NCBI GenBank assembly: GCA_043228905.1 | Contig: JBHGNT010000001.1 | Span: 9,362,001 to 9,426,000 of the forward strand | DNA length: 64,000 bases | Source: Azolla caroliniana | Taxonomy: Eukaryota; Polypodiophyta | Direction: 5' to 3' | In this document: positions 9,382 to 19,699 of the stretch, in pieces | Layout of the letters: each line of letters begins with the position of its first letter | How positions within the stretch are numbered: position 1 is the stretch's first letter | Translations under genes and position numbers: made by a program | The notes under the pieces: generated by a model | Told to the model about the DNA's origin: nothing | The model's database searches: none | What the model saw: only the letters and a program-made list of their open reading frames with translations

Positions 9382-10300
9382 GTTCTAATAGTGGATCTCC
9401 GATAACTCATCCTCCAAGGCCGCGTCCTCCAAGTGCGTCGTCTGCACTTCCACGGGCTTCTCCGCCTTCGGCTCCGTCGTGAGCCTTTTATTCCTTCTTG
9501 GAACTCCTTCTTGGCGATTCCAAGCACTTCCCTCAACGACAACTCCACCTTGTTGTCGAGGATCCGTTCCTTGAGGACCTTCCGCAAGTCCGTCGTCCTT
9601 TCTATTTCCGTGCTCAGTCGGTAACATGCCTGCTTTACCCTTTCTTGCGAGCCGGGACTGCCGATGTCATTTCTCTTCGGCGCGCTTCGCGTCTCGTACC
9701 AACTAGAGGGTCCGACCCCTTTGCCCTTTCCCACCCACTTATCTTCCACCAGAACTTCGTATTTCTGACACGTGGCCTCCACGAAACCGGTCTTCTCTTC
9801 AACAAGATCGTCCCATCCCGTGACCTCTTGGACCCGCTTCTCCTCGTAGTTCGCTTCCTTCTTCCTTAGCTGCACTCCGGAGAAGCCTTCTAGCACCGAT
9901 GGCCAGAATCCGAGGTCCTTCGTCTTCTGGCCGCCATCGTTGACCCGGATGCCAGCTGACGCCGAATAGTGGATGGCTTCGACGTGCCGCGCCACGACTT
10001 CTTCCATCAACCGCTTCATTCCGCCGCGCCCGGTATTCAACTCCAGGGCTTTCCAGGTTTCGCTCTCGTGCACCCACCCATTCCAGAGGTACACTACATT
10101 GCTTTTGAGTGCCTCCATAAACTTCGCGCAATCTCTTTTGTCGTGGCCAACCGTGTCGGACCACATGCATCATTGTCCGGCTGGGGGCCTCCGGTCACGT
10201 GTCTGTTCACCACTGTCTCTCCTGGCCTGTGCGATCTGCAGATCGCGTACCATCTGCATTAGCTCTTCTAGAGCCGCTCCCCCGGATGGGCCTTTAACCA
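9369..10300 (-). pseudogene. Gypsy gag-like region, degenerate
   Basis: The 265-codon frame (10166 to 9369) opens with MWSDTVGHDKRDCAKF. One codon upstream is Cys, giving C-M-W-S-D-T-V-G-H-D-K-R-D-C, a CCHC zinc knuckle whose second Cys is Ser. A TGA just upstream separates it from the preceding 10300 to 10170 segment, which has ALEELMQMVRDLQIAQARR, a coiled-coil-like end. The rest is rich in Lys, Glu and Arg, fitting a nucleocapsid protein. Having the zinc knuckle early in this frame is unusual. Confidence 0.5.
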
Positions 10301-10314
10301 CGGCGGTTGTAATG

Positions 10315-10535
10315 GATTCCACACTTGGCTTTGTCGCTCTTATGTATGGGATTCTTGTATGTGCTTGCAAGAAGCACACCCACACCCAAATGCAAATGCA
10401 TGTGTGAATTTACTTTTCAATGGTTTTTGTTAATCATCTTTCCAGGTTTCCCATTAATTTCCTATCATAGCATTCTTCAAGTGATGAAAATGCCATTTTC
10501 TAATGAATTCCACACTTGGCATTGTCACTCATATG
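10315..10535. repeat. Tandem repeat, left part (about 191-bp unit)
   Basis: Units begin ATTCCACACTTGGC at 10316 and 10507, a period of 191 bp. The second is cut by the copia-2 insertion and resumes at 19294. Each unit contains ATGCAAATGCATGTG and a TTTTTGTTAATCATCTTTCC block. Confidence 0.85.
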
Positions 10536-10751
10536 TGTTGAGAAACAAATCATCAATCCACAAGAAGGAATGCGCTGAAATACACAATTGGGAAACACAG
10601 AAGAAAGTGTGCACAAATTTTATGTGGAAACCCTAAAGCGGGTGAAAACTACGGAGAACGGAACTTCACTATATTAGTGGATATACAATGACGGGATTAG
10701 AGTACAACACTCTCTACTCTAAGTGTATTAGCCGCGCAGGGCTCTTGACGT

Positions 10752-11783
10752 TGTCGTAGTGTAATTCACACACTACGTGAAATATGTAAAAAATATATCC
10801 GATTTAAGTACGCATAAATAAATAAAAGAAAATATTAAAAATATTGTGACATGCATAGGGCAAGATTCAAACCCTATACCTCCATATAAACAAACCCAAA
10901 CTTTACCATTATACTAACTTATCATAAGTGATTTAAATATAGATTTAATAGATATAAGAGTTATATTTACACTTATTTTTACAAAAAAGTAAATCATGCA
11001 CTTTTAGAGTGCGTGAAAACTTTATTTGGAAGAAAAACGGAAGCCAATTACTCATGCACATCTAGTGTGCATGAGCACTATATTTAGGAAATAAAAAAGC
11101 ATGGTTGAAGAAGGCAACTCATGCACATCTAGTGTGCATGAACTTTTTAGGAAAAAGCATGATGCTATGATTAGCCTCTTCTATCACTATATAAGGAAGA
11201 GAGAAAAGATGTATATGGTTGTTGATTTTTTATAAGGGTTGATTAATATAAAATATTCATGGGAATTCACAATTTTGCCATCTATTTCTCTCTTACAATC
11301 TAAGTATCAATTAATACACTATACCCGTGGGATTCACGAGTTTCATATCTTCATCTTGAAGTCTATTCATAACAAACCTTATCTCATATTCTTCTTTCTC
11401 CTAGTCCAAAACCCCAGCGGTTCCCACCTGACTCACGCAACGATCCAACGCCGAAAGACACGACACGGTTGGCGTCGTTCCTGGGGAAATTGGATATATT
11501 TCTAAAAACACCAATTAATAAACTATATTCATGGGATTCACGAAATAAACTATACTCGTGGGATTCACGAGGTTTCTATATCCTTCTCTTTCTATCTAAA
11601 TTCATATTATTATCTTAATATTGATTAATCTAACACAATACACTCGTGGGATTCACGAGGTTTCTATATCTCTTTCCTACAACCTATCTATATTCTAATT
11701 AGTCTCAAATTCTTCCTCCTAGTCCAAAACCCCAGTGGTTCCCACCTGACTCACGCAACGATCCGGCGCGGAAAGGCACGACA
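10752..11783 (+). mobile_element. Solo LTR-like insertion in copia-2 3' LTR
   Basis: Compared with the intact right LTR, 1032 extra bases start TGTCGTAGTG and end GCACGACA (TG...CA, with TGTCGT/ACGACA inverted ends), flanked by ACGT at 10748-10751 and 11784-11787. A TATA box CTATATAAGG is near 11189, fitting an LTR in plus orientation. No coding sequence is present. Inside, TCGTGGGATTCACGAG occurs several times, ACTCATGCACATCTAGTGTG occurs twice, and a block starting CTAGTCCAAAACCCCAG occurs twice. A MITE is the alternative, since a 4-bp duplication is short for plant copia. Confidence 0.55.
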
Positions 11784-12221
11784 ACGTATGCTCTTACAGA
11801 ACGCGGCTATGGCACCGCTCACCCAGTCTCTCTCCACGTTCTCACTCTTCTCTATCGTTCTACACAATAGAGGATCACACACTATTCTATCTCACTACTC
11901 GCTCTAAGTGTATTTATACTTATACCCTGTATGGGCTATTTACAAATGTAGCCACTACTACACATCACTACTATTATTATCTATAATAATAAGTAGCCAT
12001 CAGTCGACCCTAGTGTTAATTGTCAAGCCAGTCCGACTAGTCGGCCTGGTCATCAACCATTCGATTAGCTCGACTAGTCATTCGCGTCTTTGACCTGGAT
12101 CTCCTTTCTGTCGACTCACCTAATCGACTCTCACAGTCGACTTCCTCGCAGTCGTCTCTTCAACCATCGGTACTCGGCCCGAACAGTCGGCTCCTCTCAT
12201 TGGAGGTACATATTCCTAACA
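11784..12221. other. Rest of copia-2 3' LTR: U3/promoter part
   Basis: After the inserted solo LTR, copia-2 LTR sequence resumes with TATGCTCTTACAGAACGCGG. The right LTR at the same point reads TATGCTCTTAAAGAGCACGG. No gene is here. Confidence 0.85.
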
Positions 12222-12239
12222 AACTCCCCCTTCACTCCT
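12222..12239 (-). other. Polypurine tract of copia-2
   Basis: Minus strand reads GGAGTGAAGGGGGAGTT directly before the 3' LTR start TGTTAGG. A near-identical tract sits at the same place in copia-3. Confidence 0.75.
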
Positions 12240-12962
12240 GTGGGGAGGAGTCTGTTATTCCTATCCTTTGTCGACAAACTCTGAGTTTGTCCATTGTAGT
12301 GTCTTTGTCAACATGTTGGATCCATTGTCGTCAGTATGGATCCTCACGAGGGTAAACTCTCCTTCTTCGACTTTCTCCCGCAACCAGTGATACCTTCTCT
12401 GTATGTGCTTGGTCCGGGAATGCTATGCAGCATTCTTGGCTAGATGTATGGCACTGGCTGTCACAATGAAGCAAGAAATCCCTTTACTTCATCCCCAACT
12501 CGCTGAGAAAGTTTCTCATCCAAATCAACTCCTTGCCGGCCTCTACCGCTGTCATATACTCTGCCTTTGTGGTCAACAAGGCCACTGACTTCTACAGTCG
12601 TGACTGCCACGACACTGTTCCCCTTGCATAGGTCATCACGTACCCTGATGTGGATTGGCTTGAATCTACATCCCCGACATGTTCGAGTCAGTAAACCCTT
12701 CGAGCATGGGTTTTCCGACACCATACCTTAGGCATACCCTCGAGGTGCCTTTTAAGTACTTGAGTATCCACTTCATCACTGCCCAGTGTTCTCTTCCTGG
12801 ATTATTCATGTATTGGCTTACTGTTCCCACAACAAAAGCTATGTGTGGCCTTATGCAGACCATAGCATACATTAGATTGCCGACGACTGAGGCATATGGT
12901 ACATTCCTCATCTCCGCCTTTTCTTTCTCCCCTCTCGAGCATTGCTTTGCATTTAATTTGCA

Positions 12963-14453
12963 TGTTGAGAGATCAAGCTCAACTAGAGTTAGTTATTTAG
13001 TCAACCATGTAACTTCGTAGTTACCTAGATAGAATCTAGTTAGAAGTGTTGACTATAACGCCTTAAATAGCACCTTGTACTTGAGTGGGATATTCTAGAT
13101 CCTCCACTCCTAGGTACATTTAATATAGGACTTACACTTTTGTCCCTATATTATCCTCACACGTGTACCCTTGCACATGAAATCTATATATACCTCATTG
13201 TAGGTATTTTTGTATTTGATGATGATAATGCTAATTTAATATACAGTAAACATTCAGTTAAGTGCGCACTTTGAACGCAAGGTAAAAGTGCGCACTTAAT
13301 CGAGCTGCACATTTAAGGTTTCTTTAGTAAAAAAAAAAGAATCCCAATTTTTTCCAGTTGTAATTATGAGAAAGCATAGCCCAAACAACCATCGCTCATA
13401 CCCTCCTTACTGTTGTAATGTCTCAGATATGTACATATTTTCTTTCGTATGTCTATTTTTTGGTTTCTATGTTTGTTTTTTGATGTTTATGCCTATTGTT
13501 TGATGTCTATGGAGATTGTGTGAGATGTCTATGTTTGTTTTTTGGTGTCTATGGAGATTGTGCATGATGTCTATGTTTGATATGGTATGTGGTCTATGCG
13601 AAATGATCCACATACTTGGCTGAGATAGTGTAAAAAAACGCCCAAAAGTAGGGATTTGAATCCACATACTGTTAATCGATCAATAACTATTAATCGATTA
13701 ATAACTTTTCCTCCACATAATAAGCCATTCGTCGATTAATTGATTAACAGTTTTTCCTCTCATAATAAGCCATTAATCGATTAATAGCTTTTCTTCCACA
13801 TAATATGCCATTAATCGATTACTTGCTTTCCCTTCATGTAATAAGCCATTAATCGATTAACTCTACATAATAAGCCATTAATCGATTATTTGATTAATAG
13901 CTTTTCTTTCATGTAAGTCCACATAATAAGCTATTAATTGACTAATCGATTAATACGTTTCCCATAATAGACCCAAGCTTGCACCCTATTTAGTTTTTTA
14001 GAATATGTATCTTGCTGCAAAGCAAAGTTTCCATGAAATTAGTTCAAGATTGTATTCACCATATCTTGCTCAGCCTATTTAGTAGACAAATGGCCCACAT
14101 CATTTTGGTATGAATTGCAAAAGAACTACAAATCTTGTTTTTATTGATCATTTTGTTGTGTTTTGAATGATTGGAGCATAGTTTCAAATTGGTTTGATAC
14201 ACTTTGTCATAAAACAATGTAAATTTTTTGAACAAGATTTTGACATCTATAAAAAGCGCACTTAATAGAATGATGCACTTAACCGAATGGTTACTGTACT
14301 TACTCATCCCCCATCTTGTGTTGTTCATAATTGTATCTTTCTCTCTCTCTTCCTCTCACACACATACACACACATATCACTTAATCTTCCGCTTATCAAC
14401 TAATCACATAATTAGGTACTTATTAACCCGTAGTTAATCACCTAATTCTTAAC
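12963..14453 (+). mobile_element. Solo LTR in copia-2 RT, itself carrying a MITE
   Basis: It begins TGTTGAGAGATC and ends AATTCTTAACA (TG...CA, TGTTGAG/TGTTAAG inverted ends). Flanks TTGCA (12958-12962) and TTGTA (14454-14458) form a 4/5 target duplication in the RT coding sequence. Removing the MITE at 13244-14296 with its duplicated TA leaves about 436 bp, an ordinary LTR length. ATCTATATATACC near 13185 is a TATA-like box in plus orientation. No second LTR or internal region is present, as expected from LTR-LTR recombination. Confidence 0.6.
13244..14296. mobile_element. Pogo/Emigrant-like MITE
   Basis: Terminal inverted repeats read CAGTAAACATTCAGTTAAGTG (first 20 shown in part) on the left, and CAGTAACCATTCGGTTAAGT from the right end, matching at about 18 of 20 positions. 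The flanks are TA on both sides (13242-13243 and 14297-14298). TA duplication with a CAGTAA-type end is known for plant pogo/Emigrant Tc1-mariner elements. The 1053-bp interior has no transposase ORF. From 13670 to 13960 it holds degenerate copies of CATTAATCGATTAATAGC and CACATAATAAGCC. Confidence 0.7.
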
Positions 14454-15023
14454 ATTGTAGTTAGTCGGTAACATAGAGCCAACCGGCTTTGCTTTTGTCA
14501 TGTTACATCTTTCTAATATCTTTGTCACATATTTCTCTTGCGACAACCACAACACTTTCTTAGTTCTGTCCCGAACTATGTGCATCCCTAAGATCTGTTT
14601 AGCTGGACCAAGATCTTTCATGGCAAACAACTTTCCTAGAGCTTTCTTCAAGCTTCCTATCTGGCTTGTATCTTGACCGACTATTAACATGTCATCTACA
14701 TATAGTAAGAGAATCAAGAAATCACCTTCATCGTACCTTTTGACGAACACACAGTGATGAGCTTGTGTTTTCTAGAACCCATGTTCCACCATGAAGGACT
14801 CGAACTTCTTGTACCATTTGTGTGGAGCTTGTTTTAGGCCGTACAAGGTTTTCTTCAATCAACACACTAGATTCTCCTTCCCTTTCTCCACAAAACCTTC
14901 GGGTTGTTGCATGTAAATCTCTTCATCCAACTCCCCGTGCAAGAATGTCGTCTTGAGATCCAACGGTTCGATCTCCAGATCCATGCTTGCAGCTATGCTC
15001 AAAACAATTATAATCGATGTCAT

Positions 15024-15831
15024 TAGCAGTGGGCCCGATTTCCGCTCAAACCGAACCGAACCGAAAAACCGTGGCTTAACGGTTTATAGGTTCAAAGATA
15101 AATAAACGGTTTGGTTTGGTTTCAAATGTTACTAATTAGTTTCGATTCGGTTTGAATTTACCAGTTTATCAATTTATTAGTTTATTAGTTTTTGTTTATG
15201 TGGTTCGGTTTAAAGGTTTATAGGTTTATAAGTTAAAAAATACTCAAAAATATTCTCTATAGGCTCTAACTTTCAACTTTTAATTTTAAACTCTTGTTTT
15301 AACTTATTAAATTTTATATGTATTATATGTAGAGTCTCCTTTTCCTTTATGATGATCAATTATGATAATTATGATATCAAATTTATGATAAGTATAATGA
15401 TCAAATTTCTGATCAGTATGATGACCAAATCTATGATAAGTATGATTACAAATTTTATGATAAGAATGATAACAAAATTTATGATAAGTATGATGACAAA
15501 ATTTATGATAAGAATGATAACAAAATTTATGATAAGTATGATGACAAAATTTATGATGAGTATCATGATTAATTTTATGATGATTTTCTCACACAAATTT
15601 ATAATAAGTAAGATGATTGATATCAATAAAAAATGGTTTGGTTTGGTTTTAAATTTTTCGTAAACAGTTTGGTTTCTCCTATTCTTTAAACGGTTTGGTT
15701 TAACGGTTCGACTCTAAACGATTCGGTTTAAATGGCTTCATACAATTTAAAACAGTTTGGTTCGGTTTTTATTATTAATAAATGGTTTGGTTTCAAGGCC
15801 AAGAAATTGAACCGAACTGAGCCCATTGCTA
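15024..15831. mobile_element. Non-autonomous hAT element in copia-2 RT
   Basis: 808 bp with terminal inverted repeats TAGCAGTGGGCCCG and TAGCAATGGGCTCA, flanked by a perfect 8-bp duplication GATGTCAT at 15016-15023 and 15832-15839. An 8-bp duplication and TAG-type ends indicate the hAT superfamily. The subterminal parts carry many GGTTTGGTT/GGTTCGG motifs in opposite orientations, the sort of array a hAT transposase binds. The centre (about 15390-15600) is a 24-bp tandem repeat based on ATGATAAGTATGATGACAAA. There is no transposase. It cuts the copia-2 RT between the VVKM and LDLKT regions. Confidence 0.9.
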
Positions 15832-18640
15832 GATGTCATCTTCACGACTGGAGCGAATATTTCGTCAAAGTCGACTCCATTTTTCTGTTGGAAACCCTTC
15901 ACTACAATGCGGGCTTTATACCTAGGCGCACTGTCGACTTCTCTAGTCTTCACCTTGTAGACCCATTTGTTCTTGAGTGCTCTTTTACCTTTCTGAAATT
16001 CCACTAGGTCGTAGGTGTAGTTTTCGAGCAAGGAGTCCATCTCATCTTGCATCACATTTAGCCATCTCTCTCTATGCTCGTCAACAATGGCTTCATCAGA
16101 GCACTCTGGCTCATCTTCATCAGTCAAGAGGATGTATTGAGTGGCATATGTTGTCGGTGGTCTCCTTTCTGTGAGTGGGTATCTCCTTCCACTCGTTGTC
16201 GACTCTCGTTCAGGTGTCTCTCCCGACTCTCCTCTTTGCTCAGGTTCATATATGTCGATCGACTTCTCAAGGTTGGACGACTCCAACTTGTTTTCCTCGA
16301 TCGACCTTAATAGCTCTGCCGACTTAGACTCATAGAAGATCGGTCTCTCCGAGTTGACCAAACTCGGAATCGGTTGTGCCGACTGGCTGTCTCCGAACAA
16401 CCAATTGTGTCAGTTCACTTGGCCTCAAGTCGATAGTAGTGGAGGTTGACTGGTTTGTCGATTCCGACTTCTGTTGCTTCTAGTCCTCTATGGTCTTGTC
16501 TTCCAAGAAGACTACGTCCCGACTCCTCACTACCTTCTTGTCAACTAGGTCCCATAGCCTATAGCCAAACTCATCTTTTGTGTATCCCATGAATATGCAT
16601 GGTTTCGACTTGTTGTCGAGCTTCGGCCTCTGATCCTTAGCCACATGCATATACGATAAACATCTGAACACCCTCAGGTGTTGGTAGGAGACTTCCTTTC
16701 ATGTCCACACCCTCTGTGGGACATCACCCTTCAATGGCACTAAGGGAGACCTGTTGATCATATAAACAGTTGTATACATCACCTCAGCCCAATAGGATTT
16801 TGGCAGTTTAGCATGAGAGAACATGCTCCTTACTCTCTCCATGATTGTTCGATTCATTCTCTCTACAAGCCCATTCAACTCAAGGGTCTTTGGTACGATG
16901 TATTCGATTCGAATACCCTAGGCTTTGCAATATTCCTCAAATTGCCCTTTATATTCGCCACCATATTCGGTTTGGACAGTCTTCAACTTTTGATTCGACT
17001 CCCATTTGGCTCTTGCCTAGAACTCCTTGAAGAACGATAGTACTTGATCTTTTGACTTTAATACGAAAGCCCACAACTTCCGATTGTAGTCATCAATAAA
17101 GGTCACAAAGTACTGTCCGCCTCGGTGTGACGGAGCATCTACATAGCACACATCCGTGTGTACTAGTTCTTGTGGCACTTCTCTTCTCCTTGGTGGTCTA
17201 GAGTGGAATGCTGCTCTATTCTATTTTCCGATTAAACAGTCGACACACTTCTCCAAGTGCACTCCCTTTACCTCTGGTAGAAGCCTCTAGCCGGCCAATA
17301 GATGCAGTCCCTTCTCACTCATGTGGCCTAGCCTCTTATGCCATATTTGTCCTGCCGAGTCGGCTGCCACATTCACTTCCAAGTTGCACAGTCGGGCTTG
17401 CATCACATACAATGTGCCTTCCTTCTGTGATCGGGCCACTATAAGATCTCCACGGCAGAACTTCCACTTGCCATTCCGAAAACTACCATTGTAGCCTTCG
17501 TCGTCCATTCTTCTAGTCGATATCAGATTCAATCTAATATTGGGGACGTGTCGAACATCCTTCATAGTTAGCCGACACCCTGTCGACGTCGTCAGGCAGA
17601 CACTTCCGATTCCGGCTACCATGCACTCCCCAATGTCACCCATCTTTACATAACCATGGTCACCGGTTATGTAAGTTGAGATATACTCTCTCGACGGAGT
17701 TATGTGGAAGGATGCACCAGAGTCGATCACCCAAGTGCATTCTTCGCTCGCAAGGTTTGCACTTGTCTGTTCGCAAATGAACAACAGTTCTTCATTGCTC
17801 GTAGCAATGGTTGAAGTGCCCTTTTCATAAGTAATCTTCCTGGGTTCTAAACCATTACCAACACCTTTGTCCTTCCTCATGTGTCGGCAGTCCTTCTGGA
17901 AGTGTCTAGGTTTTCCACAATAGAAGCACACGAACTTACCTCTTGACTTCGACCTGGCTTGAGACTTTTCTCTCCTTGGTGGACTTCGTTGTCGGTTCCT
18001 CCCTCTACCGATGTGTTGAGTCAAATTTGACTCTGACTGGACTAGTACACCCTTGTCCTTCCTTCTCGCTTCCTCATTCAGGATGCTTGTCTTCACCGCT
18101 TGTAAAGACAAGTTCTCTTCTTGATAGGAGGGGCTGAGAGTAACCACCAGGTTCTCCCAGCTATCCGGCAGTGTGCACATCAACAAGATGGCCTGCATAG
18201 CATCATCGAGGGGAAACTTGGTTGCAACAAGTTGATTTACATACCCCATAAATGTGTTGATGTGTTTGACCATGCTCTCACCATTCTCTGTATTTCAGTC
18301 GTACGATCTTTCTCCTTAGTGAGGTTTTATTGAGGACGTTCTTCCTCTCATATAGACCTGACAACTTCTGCCACATCTCGTGGGCATTCGTGTCGTTCGC
18401 CACATGCTGAAGGACACTTACATCGACGCACTTTCTGATGGTGGCCACCGTCTTTCTGTTGAGAAGTTTCCATTCCGACTCTTATACCCCCGTGGGTATT
18501 TCTGCTATGTCGATCGGCTCGTACAGGTCTTTAACTATGAGAAGGTCCTCCATCTTTATCTTCCAATCTGCATAGTTCTGAGAGTTCAGAACTATCATTC
18601 CTGAGAAGCCACTCATACCTCCTTCCATGCTTGCTCCTCA

Positions 18641-18653
18641 AGCTCTGATACCA
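18641..18653 (-). other. Primer-binding site of copia-2 (tRNA-iMet)
   Basis: Minus strand reads TGGTATCAGAGCT, three bases from the 5' LTR end. It is the same initiator tRNA-Met primer as in copia-1. Confidence 0.85.
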
Positions 18654-18656
18654 GTT

Positions 18657-19293
18657 TGTTGAGAAACGAATCGTCAATCCACAAGAAGGAATGTGGAGAA
18701 ATACACAATTGGGAAACACAAAAGAAAGTGTGCATAGATTTTACGTGGAAGCCCTAAAGTGGGTGAAAACCACGGGGAACGGAGCTTCATTATATTAGTG
18801 GATATACAATAACGGGATTAGAGAACAACATTCTCTACTCTGAGTGTATTAACCGCGCACGGCTCTTGGCATATGCTCTTAAAGAGCACGGCTATGGCGC
18901 CGCTCACTCAGACTCTCTCCACATTCTCACTTTTCTCTATCGTTCTACACAACAAAGGATCACACACTATTCTATCTCAATACTTGCCCTAAGTGTATTT
19001 ATACTTATACCTTGTATGGGCTATTTACAAATGTAGCCACTACTACACATCACTACTATTATTATCTATAATAATAAGTAGCCATCAGTCGATCCTAGTG
19101 TTGATTGTCCAGCCGGTCCGACTAGTCGGCCTGGTCATCGACCATCCGGTCGGCCCGACTAGTTGGTCACGTCTTCAACCTGGATCTCCTTTCTGTCGAC
19201 TCTCACAGTCGACTTCCTCGCAGTCGACTCTTCAACCATCGGTACTCGGCCCGAAGAGTCGGCTCCTCCCACTGGAGGGACATATTCCTAACA
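18657..19293 (-). repeat. 5' LTR of copia-2
   Basis: 637 bp, TG...CA. TATAAATA (minus) is at 18996-19003 and the 20-bp palindrome GGCTATTTACAAATGTAGCC at 19019-19038, just upstream of the TATA box in element orientation. It differs from the left LTR by scattered base changes and small indels. Confidence 0.9.
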
Positions 19294-19651
19294 ATGTGTA
19301 TGTGATTCCTGTATGTGCCTGGAAGAAGCACACCCAAATGCAAATGCATATGTGGATTTCCTTTTCAATGGCTTTTGTTAATCATCTTTCCAGGCTTTCC
19401 ATTAAATTCCTATCACAACATCCTTCCAGTGATGAAAACAACATTTTCTGTTGGATTCCACGCTTGGAATTTGTCACTCGGTATGTATGAGATTCCTGTA
19501 TGTGCTTGAGAGAATTTCTGCACACCCAAATGCAAATGCATGTGAATGTGTGATTTCCTTTCTATGGTTTTTGTTAATCATCTTCATCAAGGTTTCCATT
19601 AATTGCCCATCACAGCATTCTTCCATTGATGAAAACACCATTTTCTAATAG
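19294..19651. repeat. Tandem repeat, right part (190-197-bp unit)
   Basis: Continues the repeat unit cut at 10535. A further unit starts ATTCCACGCTTGG at 19455 and its successor starts at 19652, a 197-bp period, where similarity fades within about 15 bases. Together with the left part there are about three units. Confidence 0.85.
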
Positions 19652-19699
19652 ATTCCAGCTTGACGAGCTATGTATGTAGCCAGCATATCTCCATGTGTG

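Larger units (their letters stand above)
1..10314 (-). mobile_element. Decayed Ty3/gypsy retrotransposon, split by copia-1
   Basis: Minus-strand reading gives, in element order, gag (10300 to 9369), protease (9381 to 8920), a linker (8761 to 8471), then after the copia-1 interruption RT, RNase H and integrase (2571 to 1). This gag-PR-RT-RH-INT order is that of Ty3/gypsy, not copia. Every domain carries stops, frameshifts or lost catalytic residues, so the element is dead. No LTR or primer site is seen: the gag side stops abruptly against a tandem repeat at about 10315 and the integrase side runs off the window. Base composition is much more GC-rich than the AT-rich host spacer. Confidence 0.85.
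10536..12221 (-). repeat. 3' LTR of copia-2, interrupted
   Basis: Matches the right LTR from TGTTGAGAAAC to CCTAACA. A 1032-bp insertion (10752-11783) plus its 4-bp duplication splits it, so the LTR itself is about 650 bp. A TATA box (TATAAATA on the minus strand) is at 11911-11918, and a 20-bp palindrome is at 11934-11953. Confidence 0.9.
12240..18640 (-). pseudogene. Copia-2 gag-pol, broken
   Basis: Gag starts near 18627 and has an in-frame TAA near 18485 (after EIPTGV). The frame 18273 to 17287 holds a zinc knuckle CFYCGKPRHFQKDC, the protease motif WVIDSGASFHITPS and the pre-integrase WHKRLGHMSEKGL. Integrase follows (17280 to 16480) with HTDVC, FIDDYNRKLWAF and RMNRTIMERV, and several stops. 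RT begins at 16400 to 15840 (KARIVVKGFQQKNGVDFDE), is cut by a hAT element, and resumes at 15023 to 14454 with LYVDDMLIVG. It is cut again by a solo LTR and resumes at 12962 with VPYASVVGNLMYAMV and RNase H fragments. Nothing here can encode a working polyprotein. Confidence 0.9.
10536..19293 (-). mobile_element. Dead Ty1/copia element (copia-2) with nested insertions
   Basis: LTRs lie at 10536-12221 (interrupted) and 18657-19293, both TGTTGAG...CCTAACA on the plus strand. Flanks ATATG and ATGTG are a 4/5 target duplication. The tRNA-iMet primer site is beside the right LTR and a polypurine tract beside the left one, so the element is in minus orientation. Coding sequence is copia gag-PR-INT-RT-RH, broken by stops and by three direct insertions or nests: a solo LTR in the 3' LTR, a solo LTR containing a MITE in RT, and a hAT element in RT. 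The LTRs differ at many single bases, so it is much older than copia-1. It inserted into the 190-bp tandem repeat. Confidence 0.9.

Noticed and set aside
15349-15663. ORFs on both strands with short repeated peptides
   Set aside because: They are produced by the 24-bp tandem repeat inside a hAT element; no start, domain or promoter supports a gene.
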